NCBI GenBank assembly: GCA_029961075.1
Contig: JASBVL010000028.1
Location: 1 to 38,441 of the forward strand
Reading direction: 5' to 3'
DNA: 38,441 nt
Source of the DNA: Sphaerobacter sp.
GTDB taxonomy: Bacteria > Chloroflexota > Chloroflexia > Thermomicrobiales > Thermomicrobiaceae
Numbering within the stretch: the stretch's first letter is position 1; every line of letters starts with the position of its first letter. Shown piece after piece: positions 1 through 7,922 of this stretch. The notes beneath the pieces are model-generated. The model was not told the DNA's origin, did not search any database, and saw only the letters and a list, made by a program, of their open reading frames with translations. The position numbers were made by a program, and so were the translations under genes.

Positions 1-896
<896 letters not shown>

Positions 897-931
897 CCGA
901 GGCCCTCGCGGACACCGTGAGACGCGTGCTC

Positions 932-1066
932 TCATCTGTTTCGACCGAGTTCTGCGACGATGAGCTGTCGTCTGTCGTCCACGCCGATGGACGCGGCGCG
1001 GTCGCGTTCGACGGCGAGCGCGCCTCCGCAGGTCGTCTTCCCGACTGCTGGGCCGCCGGTCAGGAG
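932..1066 (-). pseudogene. Remnant of a P-loop ATPase/kinase N-terminus
   Basis: A minus-strand stretch of about 44 codons reads LLTGGPAVGKTTCGGALA, then a short strand with a DD pair (GVDDRRQLIVAE), and ends at a TGA. GxPAVGKTT is a Walker A and the spacing to the DD pair fits the start of small AAA/zeta-toxin-like kinases. Nothing in the downstream direction continues the domain, and no start codon with a ribosome site precedes it. I read it as a decayed fragment convergent with the UvrA-like gene. Chance similarity cannot be fully excluded. Confidence 0.4.
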
Positions 1067-1116
1067 CGGTCGTGCTGCCCGCCGCAGCGCTGGACAGCCC
1101 CCGCTCGGCGTCCCCC

Positions 1117-2070
1117 TCACCCCCGGTCCAGCAGCTCCAGCACCGGCGCCAGCCGCTCGATCGTCTCCAGCGTAGTGGGGCGGAGGACCACCTGGAGGTG
1201 GCTGATCCCCTCGCGCGCGAAGGCGCGGAACGCCTCGGCCAGCTCCTCGGGCGAGCCCATCAGGGGCGCCAGCCCCTCCGGGAACTGGTCGCGCCCCAGG
1301 TAGTCCACCTGGACCGCCACGCTGCGCGCCAGCGTCGCCGGGTCCCGGCCGACCGCGCGGCAGGCGGCGTCCACCGCGGCGCGCAGCGGCGGGATGGCGT
1401 CGGGCTGGCTGCGGCCGAAGGCGAGCCAGCCATTCCACATATCCCCGTAGCGCGCCGCCAGCCGCAGCATGCGCGGGCCGCGCGGGCTGGCCCCGATCAT
1501 GATCGGCGGCCCCCCGGGGCGTGGCCCGCGCGGGCGCAGCTCCGCCGCCTGCGTCCGGTAGAAGGTGCCGCTGAAGGTGCTGGTCCCCTCCCGGAGCAGG
1601 CCGGTGATGATCTGGATCGCCTCCTCGAAGCGGCTGGCGCGCCGGTCGTAGGGCACCCCCAGCGCCTCGTGCTCCAGCGGGGCGTCCCCCGCGCCGAGGC
1701 CGAGGATCAGCCGGCCGCCGCTCACGTCCTCCACCGTGTTGACGATCCACGCCAGCAGCGCCGGATTACGGAACGTCGTGCTGCTGACGAGCGGGCCCAG
1801 CGCGATCCGCTCGGTCGCCGCCGCCAGCGCGGCCAGCAGCGTCCAGCAGTCCCAGGTGCCCCGCGGCGGCCGCGTGCGCCCGGGGAAGCGCATCAGGAAG
1901 TGGTCCGGCACCCAGAGGGAGTCGTAGCCCAGCTCCTCGGCCCGGCGGGCCATCGCCACCAGATCGGGCCAGTGGGGGGTCGCGCCGGCCATCAGCCCCT
2001 CGCCGGTCGGGAGCAGCAGCCCGACCCGGAGCGGCCGGCCAGCGCGCGGCGTCGGCTGGCTCGCGCTCAT
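1117..2070 (-). CDS. LLM-class F420-dependent oxidoreductase
   Basis: The product has 317 residues, normal for the luciferase-like monooxygenase TIM-barrel family. The N-terminal strand (RVGLLLPTGEG), the WVPDHFL segment after the first helix, and the GRLILGLGAGDAPLEH segment followed by YDRRASRFEEAIQII are the usual landmarks of the F420-using branch. Such enzymes move hydride between F420H2 and an organic substrate; the substrate cannot be read from the sequence. The ATG at 2070 is preceded by GAAAGGAGA at a good distance. The gene runs in the same direction as the aminotransferase upstream on the minus strand, 83 bases away, and could be co-transcribed with it. A second, unrelated F420-type enzyme lies at 3999-4436, which suggests that the host makes F420. 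Confidence 0.88.
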   Translation of the reverse strand: MSASQPTPRAGRPLRVGLLLPTGEGLMAGATPHWPDLVAMARRAEELGYDSLWVPDHFLMRFPGRTRPPRGTWDCWTLLAALAAATERIALGPLVSSTTFRNPALLAWIVNTVEDVSGGRLILGLGAGDAPLEHEALGVPYDRRASRFEEAIQIITGLLREGTSTFSGTFYRTQAAELRPRGPRPGGPPIMIGASPRGPRMLRLAARYGDMWNGWLAFGRSQPDAIPPLRAAVDAACRAVGRDPATLARSVAVQVDYLGRDQFPEGLAPLMGSPEELAEAFRAFAREGISHLQVVLRPTTLETIERLAPVLELLDRG

Positions 2071-2153
2071 CCTGTTCGTCTCCTTTCGGCTGGATCGGCA
2101 TGATCCGCCGCGGAGCCCGATCCTGTCAAGCGTCGTGCCCGAGGCGGGTCCGC

Positions 2154-3368
2154 TCAGCCGTCGGCTGCCGCCGGCGCGTGCGTCCGGGCATGGGCCAGCG
2201 CCGCGGCGAAGCCGGGCAGCGCCCGGTCGATCATCTCGTCGCTGGCCGTGAGCGAGATGCGGAAGTGCCCCGGCATCTCCGCCTGCGCCCCCGGCAAGAC
2301 GAAGATGTCGTGGGTGGCGAGCAGCTCGGTGAAGGCCAGGTCGTCGGCCCAGGGCGAGCGCGGCAGCAGGTAGAAGGTGCCCTCCGGCGTGTGGACCGCG
2401 TAGCCCATCTCCCGCAGCGCCGCCACCATGCGGTCCCGCTTGCGCTGCAGGTGCGCCACGTCGATCGTCAGGGCCTCCAGATCCGCCACGGCGTACTGCA
2501 TCACCGCGTTGGGGAAGCCGTAGCCCCCGACCACCTGGCGCAGCAGGATGGCGAGCCGCACCTCCGCCCGCTCCGGCATCGTCGGCGGCAAGGCGATGTA
2601 GCCGAGCCGCTGGCCGGGGATCAGCAGGGTCTTGCCGAAGGTGTAGACCACGAGGGTGCGCGGGTAGGAGGCCACCGGGCTGGGGTAGGGCCGCCCGTCG
2701 TAGACGATGCGGCTGTACGACTCGTCCGACAGCAGGTAGATCGGCCGGCCATGCCGCTGCGACGCCTCGCTCAGCAGCGCCGCCAGGCGCTCCAGCGTCG
2801 CCGGCGGGTAGATCTTGCCGGTCGGGTTGTGCGGCGAGTTGACGATCACCGCCCGCGTCCGCGGCGAGAGGGCGGCGGCCAGCGCCTCCAGGTCCAGGTC
2901 GAAGGTGTCGGGCTGCATCCGGACCCGCACCGGCGTGGCGCCCGCGGCGACGATCATCGCCTCGTAGAAGAACCAGGGCGGGGAGATGAACACCACCTCA
3001 TCGCCCTCCCCGGCCAGGGCCAGGAGGGCGTTGGCCAGCCCCGCGAAGGCGCCGGTGGTCATCAGGATATCCTCGGCGGCGAAGGGGATGCCGCGCCGCT
3101 CGCGCAGCGCGGCCGCGACCGCCGCCTGGGCCTCCGGCTCGCTCAGCTTGTAGGCGAACCAGTGGCTGTCCTGCGGGACGCTCCACCGCTGGATCGCCGC
3201 CGCGATGCCCGGCAAGGGCGGCTCCTGGGGATTCCCGAGCACGAAGTCGAGGATGCCCGGCTCGTGCTGGCGCCGGGCATAGGTCGACTCCGTCTGCGAC
3301 TGGAGGAATCGCTCCAGGAGCTGGGAGAGCGCGCGGGTGCGTGGGGCGAACGGGGAGGCGGACGACAT
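2154..3368 (-). CDS. PLP-dependent aminotransferase class I/II
   Basis: Fold-type I aminotransferase of 404 residues from the ATG at 3368, chosen because GGAAAGGAC lies just upstream; an extension to 3497 is open but has arginine- and proline-rich filler. Landmarks are NPTG (N181), DESYSRIVYDG (D215), the Schiff-base lysine in YTFGKTLLIPGQRLGYIAL (K246) and the phosphate-binding arginine R254. The enzyme would transfer amino groups between an amino acid and a 2-oxo acid in the cytoplasm; specificity is not visible. A perfect 30-base palindrome sits 21 bases upstream of the start, in the leader. It may be paired in function with the F420 oxidoreductase downstream, but nothing proves this. Confidence 0.9.
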   Translation of the reverse strand: MSSASPFAPRTRALSQLLERFLQSQTESTYARRQHEPGILDFVLGNPQEPPLPGIAAAIQRWSVPQDSHWFAYKLSEPEAQAAVAAALRERRGIPFAAEDILMTTGAFAGLANALLALAGEGDEVVFISPPWFFYEAMIVAAGATPVRVRMQPDTFDLDLEALAAALSPRTRAVIVNSPHNPTGKIYPPATLERLAALLSEASQRHGRPIYLLSDESYSRIVYDGRPYPSPVASYPRTLVVYTFGKTLLIPGQRLGYIALPPTMPERAEVRLAILLRQVVGGYGFPNAVMQYAVADLEALTIDVAHLQRKRDRMVAALREMGYAVHTPEGTFYLLPRSPWADDLAFTELLATHDIFVLPGAQAEMPGHFRISLTASDEMIDRALPGFAAALAHARTHAPAAADG

Positions 3369-3388
3369 CGCGGGGTCCTTTCCCAGCG

Positions 3389-3418
3389 CCGCTGCCGCGG
3401 GGATCCCCGCGGCAGCGG
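3389..3418. promoter_or_regulatory. Perfect 30-base palindrome in the aminotransferase leader
   Basis: The 30 bases equal their own reverse complement, centred on GGATCC between 3403 and 3404. The element ends 21 bases before the aminotransferase ATG, just 5' of its ribosome site. As RNA it would form about 13 G+C-rich pairs closed by a tetraloop; as DNA it is a symmetric operator. There is no T-tract, so a simple terminator is unlikely. Confidence 0.5.
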
Positions 3419-3636
3419 GCGGCGACGCTCGGCTCCGATCCGGTGGCGACTGCGTCTCGCCGGCGCCCTGCCCGCCCCGGCGCCTGGCATGCACCATGAC
3501 GGGCGGAAGCTAGTGAGGCACAAGCAGTGTAGGCGACGCAATGGAGCGGCGCAACGGGGTCGTGGCGGGCCGTGCGGCCGCGCGGGGACGCCGGCGGGCG
3601 AGCCCGGAGGCGGGGATCACGGCGCGCCGAGGATCG

Positions 3637-3927
3637 TCAGAGCGACTGGATCGCGCGCTTCAGCCAGGCGATGCTCTCCTCGTCACGGCAGTAGCAGGTG
3701 GCCGGCCCGGCCACCGTGCCCCGGATCAGGCCCGCCTCCCGCAGGACCTTCAGGTGCTGGGACAGCGTCGACTGCGCAATCGGCAGGTCCGCGCCGAGCG
3801 GCCCGCACTGGCACTCGCCGCGGTCGGCCAGGATCTGCAAGATGCGGTAGCGCACTGGGTTGGCCACGGCCCGGAGCATGAGCACCAGGCGCTCGTCCGT
3901 CCGGGATGGCATCTCGATCGCCTTCAT
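3637..3927 (-). CDS. ArsR-family transcriptional repressor
   Basis: Small winged-helix regulator of 96 residues from the ATG at 3927, which has AGGAGGG upstream; the longer open frame to 4011 crosses the operator and the start of the divergent gene. The fold is clear from ANPVRYRILQIL (22-33), the recognition region IAQSTLSQHLKVLREAGLI (50-68) and a wing. Two Cys pairs stand out: C39/C41 in GECQCGPL, where metal-sensing ArsR proteins carry their CxC, and C78/C80 in the wing (ATCYC). They suggest thiol or metal sensing, which is inference. It is divergent from an F420-type oxidoreductase gene across 71 bases holding a palindrome, so the likely role is repression of both genes. Confidence 0.9.
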   Translation of the reverse strand: MKAIEMPSRTDERLVLMLRAVANPVRYRILQILADRGECQCGPLGADLPIAQSTLSQHLKVLREAGLIRGTVAGPATCYCRDEESIAWLKRAIQSL

Positions 3928-3941
3928 CGGTCGCCCTCCTG

Positions 3942-3961
3942 GCATCGGATTTTCCCGATGC
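3942..3961. promoter_or_regulatory. Probable ArsR operator
   Basis: GCATCGG, a 6-base spacer and CCGATGC form a perfect 7+7 inverted repeat in the short gap between arsR and the divergent oxidoreductase gene. Size and position match ArsR-type operators. No clear -35/-10 pair could be assigned in the gap. Confidence 0.6.
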
Positions 3962-3998
3962 GAGGCGCCCGGTGTCAAGGTGAAGGGGGAGCGGCAGC

Positions 3999-4436
3999 AT
4001 GGCAGCCACACCGGCGAGCGCGCGGGAGCGCGCCTTCATCGACCGGCAGCGCGTCGGCCGGCTGGCGACGGTCGACCCACGGGGCGCGCCCTCGGTCATC
4101 CCCGTCTGCTACGCCTACGACGGCATGTACTTCTACACCCCCATCGACGAGAAGCCCAAGCGGCGTGACCGGCCGCTGCGCCGCGTGCGGAACGTGGAGG
4201 CCACCGGCCGCGCCGCGCTGGTGATCGACCGCTACACGGAGGACTGGTCGCGCCTGGGCTGGGTGCACGCCCGGGGGCGGGCCTGGCTGCTCCATCCGGG
4301 CGCGGCGGGGCACGCGGCGGCGGTCGCGCTGCTGCGCGACCGCTACCCGCAGTACCGGGCCATGGCGCTCGAGGCGGCGCCCATCATCGTCCTCGCCCCG
4401 GACCGCATCACGAGCTGGGGCGTGCTGGACGCGTGA
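3999..4436 (+). CDS. PPOX-class F420-dependent oxidoreductase (split beta-barrel)
   Basis: Protein of 145 residues with the split-barrel pattern of the pyridoxamine-phosphate-oxidase-like superfamily: FIDRQRVGRLATVDPRGAPS, then VIPVCYAYDGMYFYTPIDEKPK, and WSRLGWVHARGRAWLL. It resembles the TIGR03668/Rv0121-type branch, whose members bind F420 rather than FMN. The role is probably reduction of small molecules; the substrate is unknown. The ATG at 3999 follows AAGGGGGAG. It is divergent from arsR with a palindrome between them, so expression is probably released when the ArsR protein senses its signal. The gene ends two bases before the heptad repeat array. Confidence 0.82.
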   Translation: MAATPASARERAFIDRQRVGRLATVDPRGAPSVIPVCYAYDGMYFYTPIDEKPKRRDRPLRRVRNVEATGRAALVIDRYTEDWSRLGWVHARGRAWLLHPGAAGHAAAVALLRDRYPQYRAMALEAAPIIVLAPDRITSWGVLDA

Positions 4437-4437
4437 G

Positions 4438-4649
4438 GCGTCATGCGTCACCCGTCCTGCGTGATGGGTGATGCATGTTGGCGTCTTGCGTATTGCGTAG
4501 TCTGTATTCCGTCATGCGTGTTCCGGTCTGCCCCTCGCACTCCCGGTGGGGGCGGGGACGAGCGAGGGTTACGGAACACGCAATACGCAGTATGCAATAC
4601 GCAACACGAAACGCACACCACGGAAGACGCATGACGAATGACGCATGGC
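4438..4649. repeat. Heptad inverted-repeat array, copy A
   Basis: The left arm (4438-4522) is twelve nearly contiguous 7-base units of the form GCGTNNT or CCGTNNT (for example GCGTCAT, GCGTATT, CCGTCAT), with one extra base at 4480. The right arm (4573-4649) is eleven contiguous 7-base units of complementary type (GGAACAC, GCAATAC, GCAACAC, GCATGAC). A G-rich core of about 50 bases lies between. The array fills the gap between two convergent genes ending at 4436 and 4656. Folded, it would make a long imperfect hairpin, so a two-way terminator role is plausible. Confidence 0.8.
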
Positions 4650-4655
4650 GCCCCG

Positions 4656-4949
4656 CTAGCGCAGCACGTGGAGCGTGGTGTAGACGCCCATCGCCACCAT
4701 CGCCAGCCCGGCCACCGCGCTCGCGAGGCCCCGGACGCGCGCGTCGACCACCATCTTCACCCCGTACGCGGCGATCGCCACCGCCGCTGCGGTCGAGAGG
4801 ACGATCATCACGCCCCGCGCGCTGTCCGTGATCGGGCTGCGGCGCGCGGCGGTCGCCAGCAGGAAGAGCCCGAAGAGGGTGCCGGCGCTGACCAGCGGCG
4901 GCATCCAGGTGGGGCGGTGGTGGGTGCTGGCTCGTGGCAGATCACGCAT
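4656..4949 (-). CDS. Small integral membrane protein, unknown function
   Basis: A 97-residue protein from the ATG at 4949, which has GGGAGGAG upstream; the longer frame to 5069 has no better start. After a short charged N-terminus with several His and Arg residues it shows three hydrophobic segments: about PLVSAGTLFGLFLLATA, then VMIVLSTAAAVAIAAYGV, then ASAVAGLAMVAMGVYTTL. This predicts three transmembrane helices and an ending LHVLR. I do not recognise a family. It is convergent with the F420 oxidoreductase gene and divergent from the tiny membrane protein at 5123. Codon use is like the neighbours, so it looks resident. Confidence 0.65.
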   Translation of the reverse strand: MRDLPRASTHHRPTWMPPLVSAGTLFGLFLLATAARRSPITDSARGVMIVLSTAAAVAIAAYGVKMVVDARVRGLASAVAGLAMVAMGVYTTLHVLR

Positions 4950-5122
4950 GGGCTGCTCCTCCCTCAGGCGCGTCGCGCGGCGGACCCGGCCCGGCCGCCG
5001 TCCCAAGTCTACGCCACGGTCCTGTGCCCCCGCCGTGGCATGGGTCTTGAACACGCCAGACGCCAGCATGCGGCGCGCGCGGGGCAGGCTGCCCCCGCGA
5101 GCGCGCGAGAAGGGGGCGTGCG

Positions 5123-5272
5123 ATGCTCTGGGGCCTCGTCGTGCTGCTCGTGATCCTCTGGATCCTCGGCTGGGGCGTCTTCCAGGTCGCCGGGACGCTG
5201 ATCCACCTGCTCCTGATCGCGGCGCTGATCCTGCTGCTCGTCCGGCTGCTATCCGGCCGCCGGGCCGTCTGA
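5123..5272 (+). CDS. lmo0937/DUF5670-type small membrane protein
   Basis: A 49-residue gene starting at an ATG after AAGGGGGC. Almost the whole product is hydrophobic: an opening MLWGLVVLLVILWILGWG, then GTLIHLLLIAALILLLVRLL and a basic tail SGRRAV. The MLW start, the LGW turn, the central IHLLL and the RLL-GRR end match the short lmo0937 family (DUF5670), found in many bacteria as a single-gene envelope protein with no known function. Two helices in a hairpin are likely. No operon partner is evident, as the next 800 bases hold no gene. Confidence 0.8.
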   Translation: MLWGLVVLLVILWILGWGVFQVAGTLIHLLLIAALILLLVRLLSGRRAV

Positions 5273-6028
5273 TCGTCTCCCAGCCGCGGCCACCGCGTGG
5301 GCTTGACGTAACAGTCAGCCCTTGCTGCGCCGTGCGCCGTTCCCCCGGTCGGAGGCCGTGTGTCGCGCGGCGCCGCCCGCGGGTGCGATCGGTGACGCGT
5401 ACCCGGGCTCATGGACATTGACGGTTCACGATGCGTGCCATCCTGCGCGGCGCCCGTCCCAGGCCAGCCCCGTCCTTGTCATCCTGAGTGCTCTGGCAAC
5501 CGTGATCGGTCCGGTGGCCCGGTCGGGGCGGGGCGTGTCGAACGCAGCCCGCCCGACCCGGCACACCGGCCGCCGCGCCGTCAGGTAGGGGCGGGCCGTG
5601 TGCCCGCCCGTGTGGTTTCCTACATCACGGTGCGGGACCTGTCGCGCACGGAGTGCCGAAGGATCGCGCCACCGCCCCTGGGCCCCCGTCCTGAGCGGAG
5701 ACCGGCAACGCGGCACCGTGACGATGACCCATCACGGTGGTCGGAGCACTGAGTGGAGGGCCGCGTAGCGACCCGGCGTCGAAGCGCCTGCCCTGCGCCT
5801 GCCGAAGGGATGTCTGCAGTGCGTTGGCGCACCACCCCAGAGCGCCTTTCGGTAGGCTCGACTTCGCTCCGGATGCAGGATGACAGGAAGGCCACGAACA
5901 GTGAGGCGCTCCGCTGCGGTCGCGCCACGCTCCCAAGGGGGCTGTTGCTCCGTTTCCGTGCGGTCTGTCTCCTGCATTGGCGCCTGCGGCCGCGACGGAC
6001 TCACGATGACCAGCGGGGTGAGGGGCAC
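5273..6028. other. Gene-free stretch with degenerate dispersed repeats
   Basis: No frame here shows protein-like composition or a ribosome site. The stretch contains fragments typical of dispersed intergenic repeats (see 5477-5885) and ends in a G-rich GGGGTGAGGGG core, which is also seen in heptad array copy C. No promoter could be assigned with confidence. Confidence 0.5.
5477..5885. repeat. Segment bounded by inverted TGTCATCCTG copies
   Basis: TGTCATCCTG at 5477-5486 is matched by its exact complement CAGGATGACA at 5876-5885. The sequence inside the right end (GGCTCGACTTCGCTCCGGATG) and the CTGCGCCTGCCGAAGGGA piece near 5793 resemble common short intergenic repeats in GC-rich genomes. 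It may be a decayed non-coding element; no transposase is present. Confidence 0.4.
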
Positions 6029-6056
6029 GGAACACGCAACACGCACCACGGAACAC
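6029..6056. repeat. Heptad repeat array, half copy B
   Basis: Four contiguous 7-base units (GGAACAC, GCAACAC, GCACCAC, GGAACAC) match the right-arm units of copies A and C. A GGGGTGAGGGG core precedes them, as in copy C, but the left arm is missing. The array ends nine bases before the 3' end of the acetyltransferase gene. Confidence 0.65.
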
Positions 6057-6064
6057 ACCCCCGC

Positions 6065-6616
6065 CTACCACTCCACCGGCGGGTTGGCGATCGTCCCCGG
6101 CAGCAGGCGCTCGACGATGACCACGTCGCGCCAGACCCCGTCGAGCTGCGCGTGCTTCTCGTAAACCCCCACCTCACGGAAGCCGAAGCGGGCGCAGAGC
6201 GCCCGGCTGGCGGTGTTCTCCGGGAAGATGCGCGAGAGCAGCTTCCACAGCCCGGCCCGCTCGCAGGCCGGGATGAAGGCCGTCATCAGCGCCGCGCCGA
6301 CGCCCTGGCCCCGGTAGGCCTCGTGCACGTAGACCGAGAACTCCGCCACGCCCCGGTAGCACCACCGGGGCCGGTATGAATCGGCCGAGATCCACCCCGC
6401 CACCTGGCCCGTGGCGGTATCCACCGCGACCAGCACCGGGTGATGCGCGTCGTGCTCCGCCAGCCAGCGGGCGCGCTCCTCGGCCGTCCGCTCCTCGGTC
6501 TCGAAGGTCGCCATCCGGCCGCGAATGCCCTGGTTGTAGATCTCGGCGATGGCCGCCGCGTCGGCCAGCACCGCCGGCCGAACGGTGAACCGCCCCGTCT
6601 CGCACCGCTCGCTCAT
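6065..6616 (-). CDS. GNAT N-acetyltransferase, ArsN1/phosphinothricin type
   Basis: Acetyltransferase of 183 residues. The ATG at 6616 is preferred because GGGAGG lies 6 bases upstream; a TTG two codons earlier would be too close to it. IYNQGIRGRMATFETEERT (26-44), AEFSVYVHEAYRGQGVGAAL (acetyl-CoA loop at 102-110), IFPENTASRALCARFGFRE and GVWRDVVIVERLL are the run of motifs in the phosphinothricin acetyltransferase group. The ATFET segment and the VWRDVVIVERLL end fit the ArsN1 branch, which acetylates the amino group of arsinothricin or phosphinothricin. A resistance role is therefore likely but untested. It stands alone, with a half heptad array at its 3' end. Confidence 0.85.
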   Translation of the reverse strand: MSERCETGRFTVRPAVLADAAAIAEIYNQGIRGRMATFETEERTAEERARWLAEHDAHHPVLVAVDTATGQVAGWISADSYRPRWCYRGVAEFSVYVHEAYRGQGVGAALMTAFIPACERAGLWKLLSRIFPENTASRALCARFGFREVGVYEKHAQLDGVWRDVVIVERLLPGTIANPPVEW

Positions 6617-6706
6617 GTCCAACCTCCCGCGCGCATCATTCGGCGCTCGGGGACGGCTGTCAAGATGCCGACGCCCCCTGGGCGGCCAGCGGGCTGCGCA
6701 TCGTTA

Positions 6707-6751
6707 GGTTGACGAAGTTGCTATACTATGCGTGAGTCAACGTCGTGAACC
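6707..6751. promoter_or_regulatory. Promoter/operator of the toxin-antitoxin locus
   Basis: Two 14-base arms, GGTTGACGAAGTTG (6707-6720) and CAACGTCGTGAACC (6738-6751), are inverted copies with 12 of 14 matches. Between them lies TATACT (6722-6727), a good -10 hexamer. The antitoxin ribosome site follows directly. A repressor bound to both arms would cover the promoter, as expected for an autoregulated antitoxin operon. A matching -35 is weak. Confidence 0.55.
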
Positions 6752-6762
6752 GGAGGCGCTGC

Positions 6763-7431
6763 ATGACCGCTACCGCCGTCCACCAGCTCACCACCGCCGC
6801 GCGCGACGCGTCGCCGAGCGTCGTCGCCGCCATCCTGCGCCTGCTCCAGCAGGTCGACTCGCCGGCCGAAGGGGCCTTCGTCGCCCGCGCGCTCAACGCC
6901 CTGGCGCGGCTCACGGCCGCGCTGGACGACGCCACCCTGGGGGAGGCCGCCGGGGCGCGGTCGGACTACGAGGTGCTGCTGGACGCGCTGGACGCACCGG
7001 CGGCGCTGGCCGTGCTGCGGGAGGACGACCCGCTCGCCGCGGCGCGGCTGCGCGGCCTCCAGGCCCGCATCCGCCTGCTGGCCGCCGAGGGCGGTACCCT
7101 CTCCTCGACCCAGGTCGCCGACCTGCTCGGCATCACCCGGCAGGCGGTGGACAAGCGCCGCAAGGCCGGGCGGCTCATCGGCCTGGCGACCGGGCGCCGC
7201 GGCTATGCCTACCCGCTCTGGCAGTTTGACCCCGAGCGTCGTGGGGTGCTTCCGGGCCTGGAGGCGGTGCTGGCCGCCCTGCGCGCGCACGACCCCTGGA
7301 TGCAGGTCGCCTTCTTCCTCACCCCGGACGTACGGCTGGGGGGTGAGACGCCGCTCGCCGTCCTGCGCCGCGGCGACGTGGCGGCGGTCCGGCGCGCGGC
7401 CGAGGCCTATGGTGAGCAGGGTGCCGCCTGA
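6763..7431 (+). CDS. ParS/MbcA-like antitoxin of a RES toxin (Xre/DUF2384-type)
   Basis: A 222-residue protein from the ATG at 6763, chosen for CGGAGG six bases upstream rather than the GTG at 6745. Residues 113-140 form a helix-turn-helix (SSTQVADLLGITRQAVDKRR). Residues 163-222 carry the C-terminal antitoxin region of the ParS/MbcA type, with LGGETPLAVLRRGD and a closing EAYGEQG. The N-terminal 100 residues are helical and not assigned. In RES-Xre systems the antitoxin caps the RES active site and represses the operon. The next gene, overlapping by 23 bases, is a RES toxin, which confirms the assignment; but that toxin is broken, leaving this antitoxin as an orphan. Confidence 0.85.
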   Translation: MTATAVHQLTTAARDASPSVVAAILRLLQQVDSPAEGAFVARALNALARLTAALDDATLGEAAGARSDYEVLLDALDAPAALAVLREDDPLAAARLRGLQARIRLLAAEGGTLSSTQVADLLGITRQAVDKRRKAGRLIGLATGRRGYAYPLWQFDPERRGVLPGLEAVLAALRAHDPWMQVAFFLTPDVRLGGETPLAVLRRGDVAAVRRAAEAYGEQGAA

Positions 7432-7720
7432 GCCCGCGCCCGGGCCCCATCCGCTGCCGCCGCCCGACCTCGCCGGCCGGGAGCTCCCGATCGTCACCGG
7501 TGCCGGCCCCTGGTTTCGGCTCCACCGCGCCAGCCGTGGCCCGCTCCACTTTGGGCGATCCGCTACCTTCGGCTTCGACGACCCGGCGGGGCAGTACGGG
7601 GTGCTGTACGTGGGGGAGGATCCCTCCTGCGCCTTCATCGAGACCTTCGGCCGGGGGCCGAACGTGGCGGGCGTGGTGACGGTCGCCGCGCTGGCCGAGC
7701 GCCACCTCGCCCATTTCGTG
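7409..7720 (+). pseudogene. RES-domain toxin, N-terminal remnant
   Basis: Starting at ATG 7409 (GTG 7421 is possible), the frame reads a typical RES start: GPWFRLHRASRGPLHFGR, GQYGVLYVGEDPSCAFIETFG, then VVTVAALAERHLAHFV. RES toxins degrade NAD+; the family is named for conserved Arg, Glu and Ser. The Arg (in RLHR) and the Glu (in FIETFG) are here. The match stops near base 7720 and the following sequence has lower GC and no RES character, so the Ser region is lost. The last part of the domain is found 1.8 kb downstream at 9485-9604. The gene was split, and about 80 middle residues appear to be missing. Confidence 0.8.
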
Positions 7721-7844
7721 TTGACCGCGTGTGATGCAAAGCCGGGCGCGCCTGTCAAGGCGAAGCTTCCAGTAAGTACCAAACTGGAATCAATACTAGT
7801 ACTCATGGGATGGTGCATTAGTGATGCAACTGGCGTAGCACTTC

Positions 7845-7874
7845 TTGCTTGCAGGTATTGTCTCCGTCTGATAC
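7845..7874 (+). promoter_or_regulatory. Candidate promoter of the inserted cassette
   Basis: TTGCTT at 7845-7850 and TGATAC at 7869-7874 are spaced by 18 bases, about 50 bases before the first cassette start. It lies within the lower-GC insert, so the cassette probably brought its own promoter. Confidence 0.4.
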
Positions 7875-7922
7875 CATGTATGGCGATCAGAAGACATGTC
7901 ATCGCAGTAGAGGAGCGTGAGT

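Noticed and set aside
2100-3881. Plus-strand open frame of 593 codons
   Set aside because: Antisense to the aminotransferase and reaching into the arsR gene; the composition is that of a shadow frame.
4438-4649. Heptad array considered as a CRISPR array
   Set aside because: Units are only 7 bases, contiguous, and arranged as two facing arms; there are no spacers of constant length and no cas genes.
5620-6071. Minus-strand frames with SLRQAQGRRFDAG
   Set aside because: This is the translation of a dispersed intergenic repeat, not a protein; no start with a ribosome site is present.
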